Assembly (NCBI RefSeq): GCF_001039355.2
Contig: NW_019775703.1
Location: 76,444-137,611 of the forward strand
From: Lingula anatina
Lineage: Eukaryota; Brachiopoda; Lingulata; Lingulida; Lingulidae
Length of the DNA stretch: 61,168 bases
Reading direction: 5' to 3'
Part shown: positions 10,485 to 22,507 of the stretch, piece after piece
Layout of the letters: each line of letters begins with the position of its first letter
Position numbering within the stretch: the stretch's first letter is position 1
Program-made: the position numbers and the translations under genes
Notes under the pieces: generated by a model
What the model was told of the DNA's origin: nothing
The model's input: the letters and a program-made list of their open reading frames with translations, nothing else
The model's database searches: none

Positions 10485-13095
10485 TCAGTGGTTCATGAAC
10501 TGACTGTCCGTGTAAGCATTGGCGGCGTCTGCTGCCGATCCTCTCCTGGGTCGTCTGCCTAGGGGGTCAAGGTCATTATAACACCTCTCAAATACCTGGT
10601 CTACAGCCGCCCTTAGCTCACGTCTGGGTTTGCCTGAGAAAGATTTCTGTAAAGCATCTACTGCCCTCTTTCTGACACATTCCTGTAAATTCAAACAAAA
10701 AATATATAAAACTACATGTATATAAACTTGCACAAATTTACATACCTACATTGTACATACAGTGCATCAGATACATGTACAGGGTAGTACTGTACATACA
10801 TACCGTACATACATACGTACATACATACATACATACATACAGTACAGGAACATGTCTTAGTATATACATTTTATCATGTGCACATAATAGGGGATAAATA
10901 CAATGTCATTGTTAAAAAACATAGGAAGTGTTTTGGTTTCATGCCAATTATCATTAAAACTTAAGATGTGTCCAAAAATATCTTGAATACAGTCCATGTA
11001 TTCCTTCTACCTTGTGCATTCCGTTTATCTTCCCTAGTGTGGTGAGAGGATAAGACTTCCACATCTTCCGCAGACTTGTGCATTCTCCAGAGAGATTGGC
11101 AGCACGTACCTGGAGTGGAATAACAGTTGTGATATTATTTAATTTTTGTGCCATTGTCCTCATGTCAGTGGAGTTCTAATAACTTAAATACTGATTTGCA
11201 CCAAAATTTTCCATTTTCAACAAGACTGAGGTAGCTCAAATTACCAAGGGCAACAGACTAAAAGTGTACTTGTACATTCGATCAAGACGCCAAATAACAC
11301 CCCAAAACTTTTTAATCAACAATTTTTAGAATAACAAACAAACATATTTTGCTGGAAAATAATCAATTCATACTTTTCGAATTTATCAAGTAATTACCAT
11401 AAACACACAAAATTACCTCTGTGCATGCTTCCTGAGTGACACTAGTGACATCTATCTTAGCGCGACAGTGGTCATATGCGACTATCAGCTCCCGAAGGAA
11501 AACATGGCGTATTTGCTTATTCTGCACTTGATTGGCACACAGATAAATCTACAAGATGAATTTAAGTTTTAAGGAAAAAAATAATGTAAATAAATAAATC
11601 TGACACGGTGCATTCACATATGAAGAACACCTTTATTGTTTACATGCACCATCAAAAGAAGATCAACTGCTGATCAATATGAATGTCATATGAACTTGCT
11701 TACTACCTGGCTTATGTTACATCAATTCTGACTTGGTGTTAAAGATCATTATTATTATTATTATTATACCTGGTTTATTTCTCTATCAAAGAATCCATAA
11801 TCTCTTGTCAGTATGCCTGGGTAATGACAGTTTTCACATACCACATGTCTCAACAAATCAACTGGGCTGAAACAGAAAACATTAGTTTATTTTTAAAGTC
11901 CGTTGCAAATCATAAAATCATTATCCATATAGCATGCAGTACCCAGTACGTACATGTAGTTTAAGGAAACCATGTTATGTTACAGTAGTTTGTAACAAAA
12001 ACATAGTATATTATTCTTCATAATACTATAATACTGGTACCATCTGAGGTAGATGTTAAATTCAGGCCCGTAGCCGGGGGGGGGGGGGGGGGGGGGGTTG
12101 TGTCGAACGAACCCCCTTTTTTGCCAGGAAAAGGTCTTCTCTGGGCAAAATTTTAACTAGGTGCAGGTTTCATGGTAATAGGTCCACTTTTTCCAAAAAA
12201 GAACCTCCTTTGGAAATTGTTGGCTATGGGCCTGAAATTATAAAATCAATTAAACTCACCAGTATCATTACAAGACACTTCTGCTATATTCATTTACTGC
12301 CAATTAAAACAAACACTTTCTCTATAAAAATCATAATTTATGATATAATATGTTGGTCTACAGTAATTGCTTACCATCCTTTCTTTTCCATTGCAGTCAA
12401 CACTGTCTTGATCAAAGGATCTAGGGGAAAATGTAATCATATCTGTCTGAATTCTTTTACAAATTTATGTGACTCTGCAAACTATTTTATGAAAAAAATG
12501 TGAAAGTAATAAACTGACATCAAAATTGGTAAAGTTCCTCCGAAAAAAATCTGCTTACTTGTAGCGTAAAACATGCAGTTCTGTTTCACCAATGGATCAA
12601 GGTACTAGTACCTAACAAATAAATGTTGCCAATCCAACAATACATGTGTACTACTACTAATATTACTACTACTATTACTGCTGCTTCTGCTGCTACTACT
12701 ATACCACTACTACTACTACCACCACCACCACCCCTACCGCCACCACTACTAACACCATTACTACTACTTCTACCACTACTACTACCACCCCCACCCCTAC
12801 CACCAGCACCAACACTACTATTACCACTACCACTACTAGTCTACTAGTATATGGGCACAATACCTTCTCGAACACATCGAACGATTTCTTTCTCACATCG
12901 TCGATGCCACGAGGTCCAGATCATTACGGTAGCGGGGGCCCAAGTTTTGGTGACATTAAAAAAAACTGGGTTGACATAAGGAGCTTTTGAGCGGACATGC
13001 TGATCAGCGACTTCTGGGGTTGATGTGGTCATGTCACCAACGACGTGTCTTCGCAGCTCCTCGAGTTCTGCGTCACTGTCTGCCTTCTTTGCCAT
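10485..13095 (-). CDS. ATP23-family protein lacking the HExxH zinc motif
   Basis: Six exons: 12864-13095, 12375-12420, 11770-11866, 11417-11548, 11011-11109, 10485-10682; all junctions keep phase; 267 aa. ATP23 (peptidase M76) is a mitochondrial inner-membrane/intermembrane-space metalloprotease that processes ATP synthase subunit 6 in yeast and aids F-ATPase assembly. Conserved family marks are present: CENC (103-106), AYDHCRAKID, EVRAANLSGEC, CVRKRA, and a late YNDLDPLGRRP. The catalytic HELIH is replaced by RELIV (residues 144-148, bases 11480-11494): the glutamate stays but both zinc-binding histidines are gone. Each lost histidine codon needs at least two base changes (CGG, GTC), so a single read error does not explain it. 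The open frame, splice sites and flanking motifs are intact, so I call a maintained pseudoenzyme, not a pseudogene. An active paralogue may exist elsewhere. The first 40 residues are charged and do not look like a classic mitochondrial presequence. Confidence 0.85.
10798..10845. repeat. (ACAT)n microsatellite
   Basis: Tetranucleotide run of acat/tacg units in the last intron of the ATP23-like gene. Confidence 0.7.
12063..12234. mobile_element. Short MITE with 22-G tract
   Basis: The ends CAGGCCCGTAGCC and GGCTATGGGCCTG are inverted copies with one mismatch, bounding 172 bp with no coding sequence. A run of 22 G (12076-12097) follows the left end. The CAGG start fits hAT-type ends, but a clean target duplication is not evident. 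It lies in the second intron of the ATP23-like gene. Confidence 0.65.
12655..12842. repeat. (ACT/ACC)n trinucleotide array
   Basis: Impure trinucleotide repeat of act, acc and gct units in the first intron of the ATP23-like gene, ending about 20 bp from the first-exon donor. It creates a long open frame on each strand that is not coding. Confidence 0.85.
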
Positions 13096-14284
13096 TTTCA
13101 GTAAAAAAGCGTGTACAACTGAATTCCAGCTGGGGTAAGGGTTTTAATTTTCTAGCCCTCATTAACACAAGAAACCGCAGAAAGTGACTGCATGGACAGT
13201 ATTCAAGCTGACGCACATGCTTCGGATTCGAAAACACAATGTAAACGAATCTCCTTTTTTAGGAGAGCACGTTCATACAGACGGTCTACATAATTTGGCA
13301 CTTAGTTTCGCCCCATAGAAAATCTGTTTCTTTAATCTTTTCAGCTAATTCTCTCAATTGCGTAATAATTAATTCATCCCAAATATCAACCTTTACATTC
13401 ACTCTGACACTCATTTATACACTCGATCCACTCATTTAATTCTTTTCCCATTTAAAAATCTATGTATAAGCTGCATATGGGTTTTGAAAAAAAAAAAAAA
13501 CGTAAACTTATTGCTTGTATATATCATATGTATGTTTGGCTAATGCAATATTTTTCTATGGGAAACGGCAAACGAGGAGAATTTTGACCACACACTGGAA
13601 TACAATTAAATGTGTGCAGGCACTAGGCACTGTTTCCCTTCCCCATCTCAGATCTGCCAGTATTTTTCATGGCCATAGAATATGATGTGTCATTACAATG
13701 TATTAAGAGGGGCAACTGAGTATGAGGGATTATTTAGCTGTACATGTAGGTAACTGGAACTAACCCTTATCAAGTTTCCAATATTAATTTCTTGTGAGAA
13801 ATAAATTATTATTCAACGAAAACTCTGCTCACTTCATATGTCATCCTATATGTGTTATCATTATGCCTTTGAAAATATGTAAAGATCGAATAAATGCAGT
13901 GGAGGAGGGCAAATGGAAATGCTGATAAATGCGGTCGTCAAATAGGCAGAATAGGCCTAGGCCTACATACATGTATATGCGCGTGCGCGCGCGCGCGTGT
14001 GTGTGACGTAACATAATTACCTCCCACCCTCCAAGACCCGTTTTGGAATTAGATAAATTAGAAATAATTGAAGTTTAACGATGATTAACATTTCAGACTG
14101 ACGCATACCACCAGACCCTCGTTTAAGTGAGGACTATTCTAGTATTTCTGTCTGTTAAGCCTAAACCCTCGTGAATATTATTCAGTTGAGCTGGTAGAAC
14201 CCTTGACCCCAACGATAATACCCAGTACGTACATATAAGCATGCCTGATGCTCGCGTGACTGCAGTATTTCTGGACACTTCAAG
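13096..14284. promoter_or_regulatory. Divergent intergenic region, ATP23-like / DSL ligand
   Basis: 1.19 kb between two start codons pointing away from each other, so both promoters must lie here. A (GC/GT)n purine-pyrimidine tract with Z-DNA potential is at 13978-14005. No other gene-like feature is seen. Confidence 0.5.
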
Positions 14285-15520
14285 ATGAAGAACACTACGC
14301 GGCTGTTTTGTCTTCTGTTAATTCAAGCTTCTGTTCTGAAGGTAAGGCCTTTTTCTTATCAAAACAAACCTAAAAATAAACAACAGGTAAACTGAACTCG
14401 TAATGGATTTATAGTTTAGACGCACCGACAGACGTTGTAGAATAGGTGAAGTGGATTATAGTACCTGGCAATTATCAATCGTTGGCTGAGACTTATGAAG
14501 AAACAAACCCTAAAACAATCATTTAATGCGTTTAGTTAAATTCGTTGCATCGAAACAGAGGCGTGAATAACCATCTAACGTAGAAGTACTATATTAGCGT
14601 TTGAAAATGTCCAAAAGTGATATTATGTCTAAAATGGGATTCGGTACGAATTCAGACCTTTAAAATTATGAAGTCTTTACTAAAACCCCTTGGCCTAAAG
14701 CTTGGCCTTCCTGATTTTGACATTTCCTTCTGAAATGCGAGAAAGGCTGTGGTTGTCTATATAAATAATGATTCGTTTAGTATTAAGTTTTTCAATTGGA
14801 AATAGTTCAAATCATTATATTCAAGTGCGGGGACTGGTCGAGAAATGATTCGTTAGTAGGAGAAATTTGATTTTTTTTCTTTAAAAAGAATTAAATTTGG
14901 AAGCAAAAAATGACTATGGGATAATTTTACAACCAATGAAGAACACGAAAGTTAAACAAAATGCCCAAAAGATGGCGAGAGAACTTTCTGTGGTGGCCGT
15001 GAAGGATAAAATATTTTCGTTAGGTCGTAGAAACCAAGATGTAAACTTTCTTTCCCCCCCTCTCCTTCTGCCCTTCCCCCCTCTCCCTTCCGCATATAAT
15101 GACTAAACTGTAAAACCCAACATAGAAATCACATGAGGGATGAGCAGCCATGCGCTTACTTAAAAGAATTTCACTATCAAGTGTGCAAAGCTAGGGACAA
15201 TATGTAAGACAAAGGAGCCGGTTAATTGGATGTGGCAAGGTTTTGTTTTACAGTAATAAGTGAGCAAGTCACGAGCAAAGAGATTTTGTCTTCTGTTGAT
15301 CATCTTACACTCCTTCCCCTCTCTCTCTTTCGTCATAACAGTAAACAATTAAATTACATTATTTACAAACCCTTTCTGGATTGAAACTGGAGATACTGAA
15401 CACGCACCAATTTTCTACTAGTACATTTACATGTAGCACTACGTGTACAACTGTTAAACAAAACCCCACTCCTTTCTTCAGTCCGTAAAATAGTACATGC
15501 GCACTTCCATGAGCACTTCA

Positions 15521-15556
<36 letters not shown>

Positions 15557-16036
15557 GATAAGAAGAAGTAGAGAAAGAAAGAGCTGACAAGTGAACGAAG
15601 AAATGTATGGTACTCTAACCACTTTTCTTGCAAGAAATCTGGATAAATATCTATTTTCCCTAAAATATCACCTCCTTTGATTTGATTTTTCTTTCTCAGA
15701 CGGGATTTGGGAAAGGGAAGCTGTACGTCAAACTAGTGCAGTTCAGCAACACAGAGGGGACGGGATCAAACGGCAATTGCTGCGACTTTCCGTGTGTGTC
15801 TAAGTGCGACCACATGTTCACAGTCTGCGTGGATAAAAGTTCTGGGTGAGCGGGTTAAGCATTTTGATTTAAAGAGGATCGTGTCAAGCTTTTGCTTCTT
15901 TATCAAACCATTCTTTTTTGTTGTTGTTGTTGTTGTTGTTGTTCATTTTATAGACTACATTCCTGAAATTCATGAAATTGTATCGCAGTCAACTTTGCGT
16001 TTTCACTCTGTAAAAACAGATACATGTATGCCACAG

Positions 16037-16071
<35 letters not shown>

Positions 16072-18175
16072 TTTGTTTGTTTATTTATTTGTCACGAAAA
16101 AGGGCATACATTTTCTTTACAAAGCAAATACAAACGCACGACAATTGAAATATATTTATTTATATACTTTTTTCCAGATTTATGAAAAAAAAACACCACC
16201 CAGAGTTTTATGCTTCAATGCAAATGAAAATAAAACAGTGATATATATTTGTTTAATTTAATCAGTTGTCTCTATTTTCAGGTTCACTGGGAATATCAAC
16301 AGCTGTGGTTTCGGTAAGGTGGAATCTGGTGCAATCATGGACCAGAATACCATCACATTTGGCAGCAGCTTCGGTGGTGTCCCGAACCCTGTAGTACTGA
16401 AGTTTGACACTTGGCCGGTAAGATAATTAAGTTAATAAAACCTCAGGTTTGTAGCCTACGATTTTCAAAGAAGCAGGGGAAGGACCGCGCCTTTATTTTG
16501 GAAAAAGGTATTCCTTATTGCCTGAACGCCTACATGTGCATAGAACCTATAGATACAATTTGGTTTTAGAGCTGGCATTATTTTACGGTAAAAAAACCCA
16601 AACTCCCTTGCCTATGGGCCTATATACCTTCCCTACCTTTTCCCCTTTCTTGCCTCATTGAAAAAAACATTTTCCTCTTTATATTGGTTTCTTTCTATCA
16701 TTATACGGGAAAAAAGTGCGTCGTTGCAAATTTTGTTCTTATTTCCATTCTCGCCTCTGTAAGATGGCACGCATGATCTCGGAGTTCGATCAATGTAATT
16801 CATTTTATCAGTTTATATTATATTCCAGTAGAAAAATGATAGTGAAGTTTAAATGATATGCAATAGACCCTACGATGCAGATCGAACACAGAATTCGCAT
16901 TACTTTGAAAAAAAAAACTCCTTAAACTTTTTGTTTTATACCTTGTCTCAGTTTTTTTTAAACTGGGTCTATAGTGACTGACTCTCATGCTTCCCTTAGG
17001 CCACTTATGGCACGAGAACTGGAATTTAAAATAACTTTTCAGGGGAGCGCGTTCCTTAAAGTTGAAGTATGGGATGATGACTCCGGTGTTAACCATCACG
17101 ATCACGTGGACTACCTTAAGCACGCCTTCAGCGTCTTCCCCAACCGGAATGGCATGGCAACGAGACTGAGACTACGAAACAGAGTAAAGTAAGGTCAACT
17201 TACGTTTCATAGTACTAGTTTTACACATAAATGAGAGTTTGAGGTGGGCATATCAAAGGTTCACATTGTTTCTGTAATGGCCTGTGCTTTTGAATGTTAA
17301 GGGGTGTACTGTGGTTGAATGTGGCTTTTGATACAAAGGTAGATTATTTGCGTCATAAGTTAAGTTACCATTTTTTTGTAATAAAAATTCTGTACTTAGT
17401 CTTGTAGTGGAAGTTCACGTATCGTGTGACGAGGACTGGTATGGGTCTGACTGCGCCACCTTGTGTCAGCCACGTAACGACACAGCGGGACATTATACCT
17501 GCCATCCAGTGACAGGAAAAAAGATATGCTTACCAGGTAGGTTTTTATTTATTTCAAAAAAATTTTGAAACATTGAAAAACGCCTGTCATGCGTGTCGGT
17601 GGTCGTGCTTGCGTGACGTCAATCGCTTATTTTAATTTCAATATCTTAATATTAGTTAAGAAGTTTTAATAGCGACGGAACCCCAGAGTTGTATCCATAC
17701 ATGTATGATCAGATGCTTGGTTATGTTTCAGTTAAAATAGAAAAAATTAATGTATATCAATAAGATTTTATATAAAGGCAGTAGCGAATTATAGAGAAAG
17801 GTCGATTTTTCTACGATCAAACATTAAATCATTCGATCGTGACTTTAAAATTGGTTTTGAAGAATGCATGAGCATTGCAGCACTACCGTGATACGATATT
17901 AAAGCTATTTTGTGTTATGTTTTAAGCATAATTATTTTTTGGTCTTGACAACGAATTTTTTAATTTGTCTTCTAATCGCATGTTAAGTGTTTGTTATGTA
18001 GACCTATCGCAGTGAAATAATAATTTTAATTCTTTTGCAGGTTGGAGAAATTCTACAAACAATTGTGTTGATATCAAGAACGACTGCAAGAATGAACCGT
18101 GCTCACGTGGCGCTCAATGTATCAATCTGCCCTCAGGTTTCAGGTGTATATGTCCAGACGGATATACAGGTCTGT

Positions 18176-18214
<39 letters not shown>

Positions 18215-20705
18215 CACACGCACACACACACACACACACACATTTTCATTTAATTTCATGTGATTCAGAAATTTTAGAATAACAACATTAAGACAAATTT
18301 ATCCTATACTCATTCGGATGGCACGCTTTAATAGTGCAGGTCACCCCATCTTTTAACCTTCTATTCAGGCACTTTATGTGAAACGGTAGGCGATGGGTGC
18401 CATAACGTAACTTGCTTGAACGGAGGAACGTGTACATCCCTGCAGAATTCGTCATCTCAATACAGTTGTCTGTGTAAACGAGGCTATTCCGGGGAGAGAT
18501 GCCAGGTGAAGGAAAACGCGTGTTCCAGCCATCCGTGCCAAAATAACGCCACTTGTACATCAAACGAAACCGGTATTTTCCATTGTATTTGTGCAAGTTT
18601 CACTTCAGGGATATTCTGCGAGAATGACCTTCGAGAAGAAGCAAATTCCAGCACCACATACTTGCCTGTAAGTCTTCCCGCAACAATCGCCACGGGAAAC
18701 GAAACTTTTAGTGAGAGATTTTCAAGCACCGTTATGACACCGTCACCAACAGCTTCTGCAAATGACAGTGCAAGTAACAATACTACTTCGTCCTCAGCTG
18801 GACATTTACCTTTTGTCAACTGTAGTAAAATAACAGTACCGGTGTACCTGAGCAGGGAGCTGGACCAACCTACGTTGGTCAGAAAAATCGTGGAAAAGAT
18901 GGTCAAGCACCTGCTTGGAGCGGATTTTAATAAAGTTAACAACATTGTAATAGGAGTTGATCACGCGGAAGAGCAAAGGTGTGGCATCTTATTTTGATGA
19001 AATTATTTAAACAATGTCGTCTAAATACTTTTGTAAAAAGTTTACTATTGGTTCAGTGCAATATTTTTCGAACAATCGATTTTGATATATTTAATAAAGA
19101 TTGCCTTCCAAGATAAATGCGCACTTAAACATTCAGATTGAAACATCTAAAAAACCTTTTTTGCCTAATGTTCTTTTTGCAAAAGTCAAAATACAACTGA
19201 AAATACAAATCGGTTGACATCGGTTCCTCACATATAATAAGTTTCACCAAATAAAACAGCATTTTTATTGTTTTTTTATTTTTTATTTTTTTCATTTTTC
19301 AGCTATCACGTCATGAATCTCCAGTTCGTCGTGTCTGCCAAGCCAACGGAGGTCACGTGCCCAAGACTGAAGGCTGCATTAGCCAGCCTTACGCCCGCTA
19401 GGCTTGCAGCACTGCTGGCGCCACTGCAGCCTTACGAGGACGATGGTGCCAAAATGGGGTCCCGTGCCGCTGCTGTTAGGGAAGACCAGGTACTGCAATT
19501 CCGCTCGAACAAAATATGCATTTTCTTTAAATTATTATTATTATTATTATTTATTTTCTTTGCATTATTTAGCAGTTTTTCTATAACATAACATTACTAC
19601 TTCTTAATTTCAATTGGTCTTGTCTTTTTGTCCATAGAGCCAATGGTTGAACAATAACTGGTATATTCCGCTGACAGTGGGCTTGCTGACCATATCGGCC
19701 ACCTTGACCATTGTCGCCCTCATTATCAGAAGGAAAAGGTACTGCAAAATGGATATATTACCTGGTGTTATAGTATAGCCAAGGAAGTATATAGAAGTAG
19801 ATGTAATATAAGATGCTTACTCGATCGTACCAAAAGCTGTAATAGGGCTATGTTTTATTGAAAATTAACCTTTCAAACCGAACGAATCAAATTATTTTAG
19901 AGTAAAGACTAATAATATACTGAAATAGAACCCTAAAATTGGCATATAATTATATATATTGATATTGCTGACGCTATCGAAAAAAGACTTTTCACTTCCG
20001 GGAGTTGTTTAATGGGCTAAAATGTATAATAAAATTATGTGTTAAGCTTCATATGAAAGTTTCTCTTCTACAGTTAAATAAATCTCATATCTATTTTATT
20101 TAGTCTTCAACAAAAGCTTGCATTTTCTTTTTCTAAAAAACGTTGTTTATCTTCTATGCAGGGCCTCGCAATCTCACAAAAATCCAAAGCTCAGCGCCGA
20201 TGAGGAAGAGGAAAGGTACGCCACTATCGGCGAGGCCCGCTGTCCCCCACAACCGCAAAACAATGCCAGTAAATCCCGCCCGCCATTAGCCTTTCAAAAC
20301 AGTGCGTACGACGACAGCACCCTGGGTGACACAGTGTGTATAGACACTAAACTCACTTCGGAATCTGATGTTAACAACATGTGTCCCCGTGTGTCTCAGG
20401 GTTCTGGCGATGAGGAAATGGGTCTGCCTCACCTCGGTATTACAGATGAAATGGGTTCGCATTCTGTGTCAGCGGAAAATGACAATTACGACAGTATCCC
20501 TTCATTTGCATCTCAGCCTGTTCCCAAGGGTGACGGCGTTGCGGAATCACAGGATGATTTTGTGGCATCGAATGCTCTTTCTCCAACTAAGCCTTTTCCG
20601 CAGGGTGAGGAAGATTCTAACCTCGTTTCACAAGGCGATAATGAGAATGTGACGCAGGTGGCTTTCGAAATTGCCGCGTATATGGAATTTGCATCTTCCA
20701 CTTAA
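14285..20705 (+). CDS. Short Delta-type DSL Notch ligand
   Basis: Ten exons: 14285-14341, 15700-15845, 16282-16417, 17043-17188, 17400-17536, 18041-18169, 18369-18978, 19303-19489, 19638-19738, 20162-20705; phases agree; 730 aa. Domains in order: signal peptide (1-19); MNNL domain (about 20-140, with NGNCCDFPC and FDTWPGSAFLKVEVW); DSL domain (about 171-216, CDEDWYGSDCATLC to NNC); three EGF repeats (about 223-254, 261-295 and the next 35 residues); a Ser/Thr/Asn-rich glycosylation-prone linker; a cysteine-poor folded-looking juxtamembrane module (about 405-495); one transmembrane helix (about 526-545) followed by RRKR; and a 180-residue acidic tail with tyrosine motifs (ERYATIGE, NSAYDDS, NDNYDSIP). 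It should act as a membrane-bound Notch ligand in cell-cell signalling. Three EGF repeats is few compared with Delta and Serrate/Jagged. No clear C-terminal PDZ-binding motif is seen. Confidence 0.9.
15522..15555. repeat. (AAT)n microsatellite
   Basis: About ten aat units in intron 1 of the DSL ligand gene. Confidence 0.85.
16038..16092. repeat. (ATTT)n microsatellite
   Basis: Tetranucleotide run in intron 2 of the DSL ligand gene; responsible for a spurious Leu-Phe-Ile-Tyr frame. Confidence 0.85.
18180..18241. repeat. (TC)n(CA)n compound microsatellite
   Basis: A tc run passing directly into a ca run, starting about 10 bp after the exon-6 donor of the DSL ligand gene. The nearness to the splice site means repeat length could influence splicing. 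Confidence 0.9.
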
Positions 20706-22336
20706 CTGGACTCTGCCGAAGTGGCTGAAGTGGCTCTTCACAAAGAATCATAACAGTTAGAGAATCAAGGAAAAGCTAGAAACGGCATTGCAGATACAAA
20801 ATAAGTAACAGTTTTGGAGCCTACTCTTATTACAATGTCAATTTTCTAGCATGTAATTTTGATTAATTTTAAATAGCAAACGTTATTTCTCAAGTTTTAA
20901 ATTTGGGGCACATTTTAGACAAGCGCGACACTGAATCCACATATAGTGCAAGTCAGATGATATTCTAAGTAAGTATAAAATTTCAATTTATGAGCGCTTT
21001 TTGTAGTGATACATCATTCAGATATGACTTCATGTGCGTCGTAGAATATATCATTTGAGTACTGAATACGAGTACTATTCACGCAATGCAAAAACTAATT
21101 TTTAATTAATTTTTAATAATAAGTTTTCCCAGGAAAGTCTTTGTATCAGTTAGCATGAGGATTCTCTTTCGTTCACCAGCTACTGTGAATGACATTTGAC
21201 ACCTCAAGAGCCTTTTTTTCAAATGATTAAAAAAGGAAAAGAAAGCTCATTTCTATGCTTCAAGTTGTACATTGCCCTTCCTCCTAGTCCTCAGAAAGGG
21301 CTCATTGTTCTGTAATAAATCTGTAAGGTACAGATAGGGAAAAACAAATATGCTTGCTAATCAATAAAATTAAATGTAGATATTTTTATAAGGCTTGTAT
21401 ATAATTATTACAACCCAAGTTAAAAGAACAAGTTCCTTCAAGTTTAGTATTAAACAACACCATTAAAAAGAAATTACCTGCATCAAATATTTTATTTCCT
21501 CATGACAATATTTTTTAAAATTTATAATTAAATCCATTATGAGTAACAGATTATTATATAAAAATGTGAAACAATGACTCTCTGCTGTGAACCAATTATC
21601 TCTAGCAAAGAGACATACAGGAAGGAGTGAATTCACAACTTAACAAGAAAAAAAAGTGAAAACATGTCCAAATATCAATATCACTAAATACTAGTAATGA
21701 TTTCAAAGACAAACTAACTTTGTGCACTCATCATTTTATTTAATATATATGAATCAGTGGAAATTAGATAAACAATAATAAATTATGATCACCATCCCCT
21801 CCAACTTTAACACTCAAACATAAAGGAAAACAACCGGGTGCTTGTGTATTATAGAACTGCAGAACACTAACTCTAACCTTATGAACTTTGTTCTTCTATA
21901 CATACTTATATGTACAGTATTTAAGTTTGAAATCACAGATAAATTGCAGGCACAAGATGACAAGAGTGATGTATTTTCAAATTGGGTTCCTACAGAGCAG
22001 TAATTAAGAACTTCTTTGTTTATTTACAGAATTTGAAAACATTCCTGGATAAAATGAGCATTCTGGGCAAACAACTGAGCAACTTCATTTGCTAAGAACA
22101 TCAGTTAAGCAAATAGGAACTATACTGGCTCTTAAAAAAGCCTCAATATGCAATATGGAGAAAACCCCACCAAAATATATCCAAGCAAATTCTGCAGTGT
22201 GGCGATAAATGTTCTCATGAAAAGATGAAATTGTCAAACCCAAACATGGAAATAGTAATAGTAATCCTAGATGTCCTCCCAGGTTATTTTATCTACAAAT
22301 AGCAAAAGTAGGTGGACTGCTAGTTTTCTAATGTAG
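20706..22336. other. Convergent intergenic region with two 3' UTRs
   Basis: AT-rich sequence between the DSL ligand stop and the DNAJB9 3' end. Both 3' UTRs should lie here; several AATAAA/TTTATT words are present but I cannot choose between them. No coding sequence recognised. Confidence 0.55.
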
Positions 22337-22507
22337 CTGCCATACTGCCAGGGTTAAGAGCAAACGATATGTGTCGTTCTGTACCATATTTCCCACTCTG
22401 CCATACTGCCAAGGCTAAGAGCTGTGTGTTGTTACCATATTTCCCACTCTGCCATACTGCCAGTGTTAAGAGCAAACTGTATGTGTTGTTACCATATTGC
22501 CCACTCT
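22337..22507 (-). repeat. Tandem triplication of the DNAJB9 coding end
   Basis: Three head-to-tail units (22337-22397, 22398-22448, 22449-22507; about 61, 51 and 59 bp), each starting ctgccatactgcc on the plus strand. On the gene strand the first-transcribed unit encodes [13 protein letters not shown] and the stop; the next two lie in the 3' UTR. The middle one still reads [11 protein letters not shown] plus a stop. Confidence 0.85.

Noticed and set aside
12623-12896. Pro/Leu-rich and Val-rich frames on both strands
   Set aside because: Caused by the ACT/ACC trinucleotide array in an intron.
15794-16261. 155-aa plus-strand frame with Leu-Phe-Ile-Tyr repeats
   Set aside because: Begins in a DSL-ligand exon in another frame and then runs through an ATTT microsatellite in the intron.
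16999-17042. Alternative acceptor TTCCCTTAG for DSL-ligand exon 4
   Set aside because: In the phase set by exon 3 it meets a stop before the MNNL core; the acceptor at 17042 gives the expected FDTWPGSAFLKVEVW.
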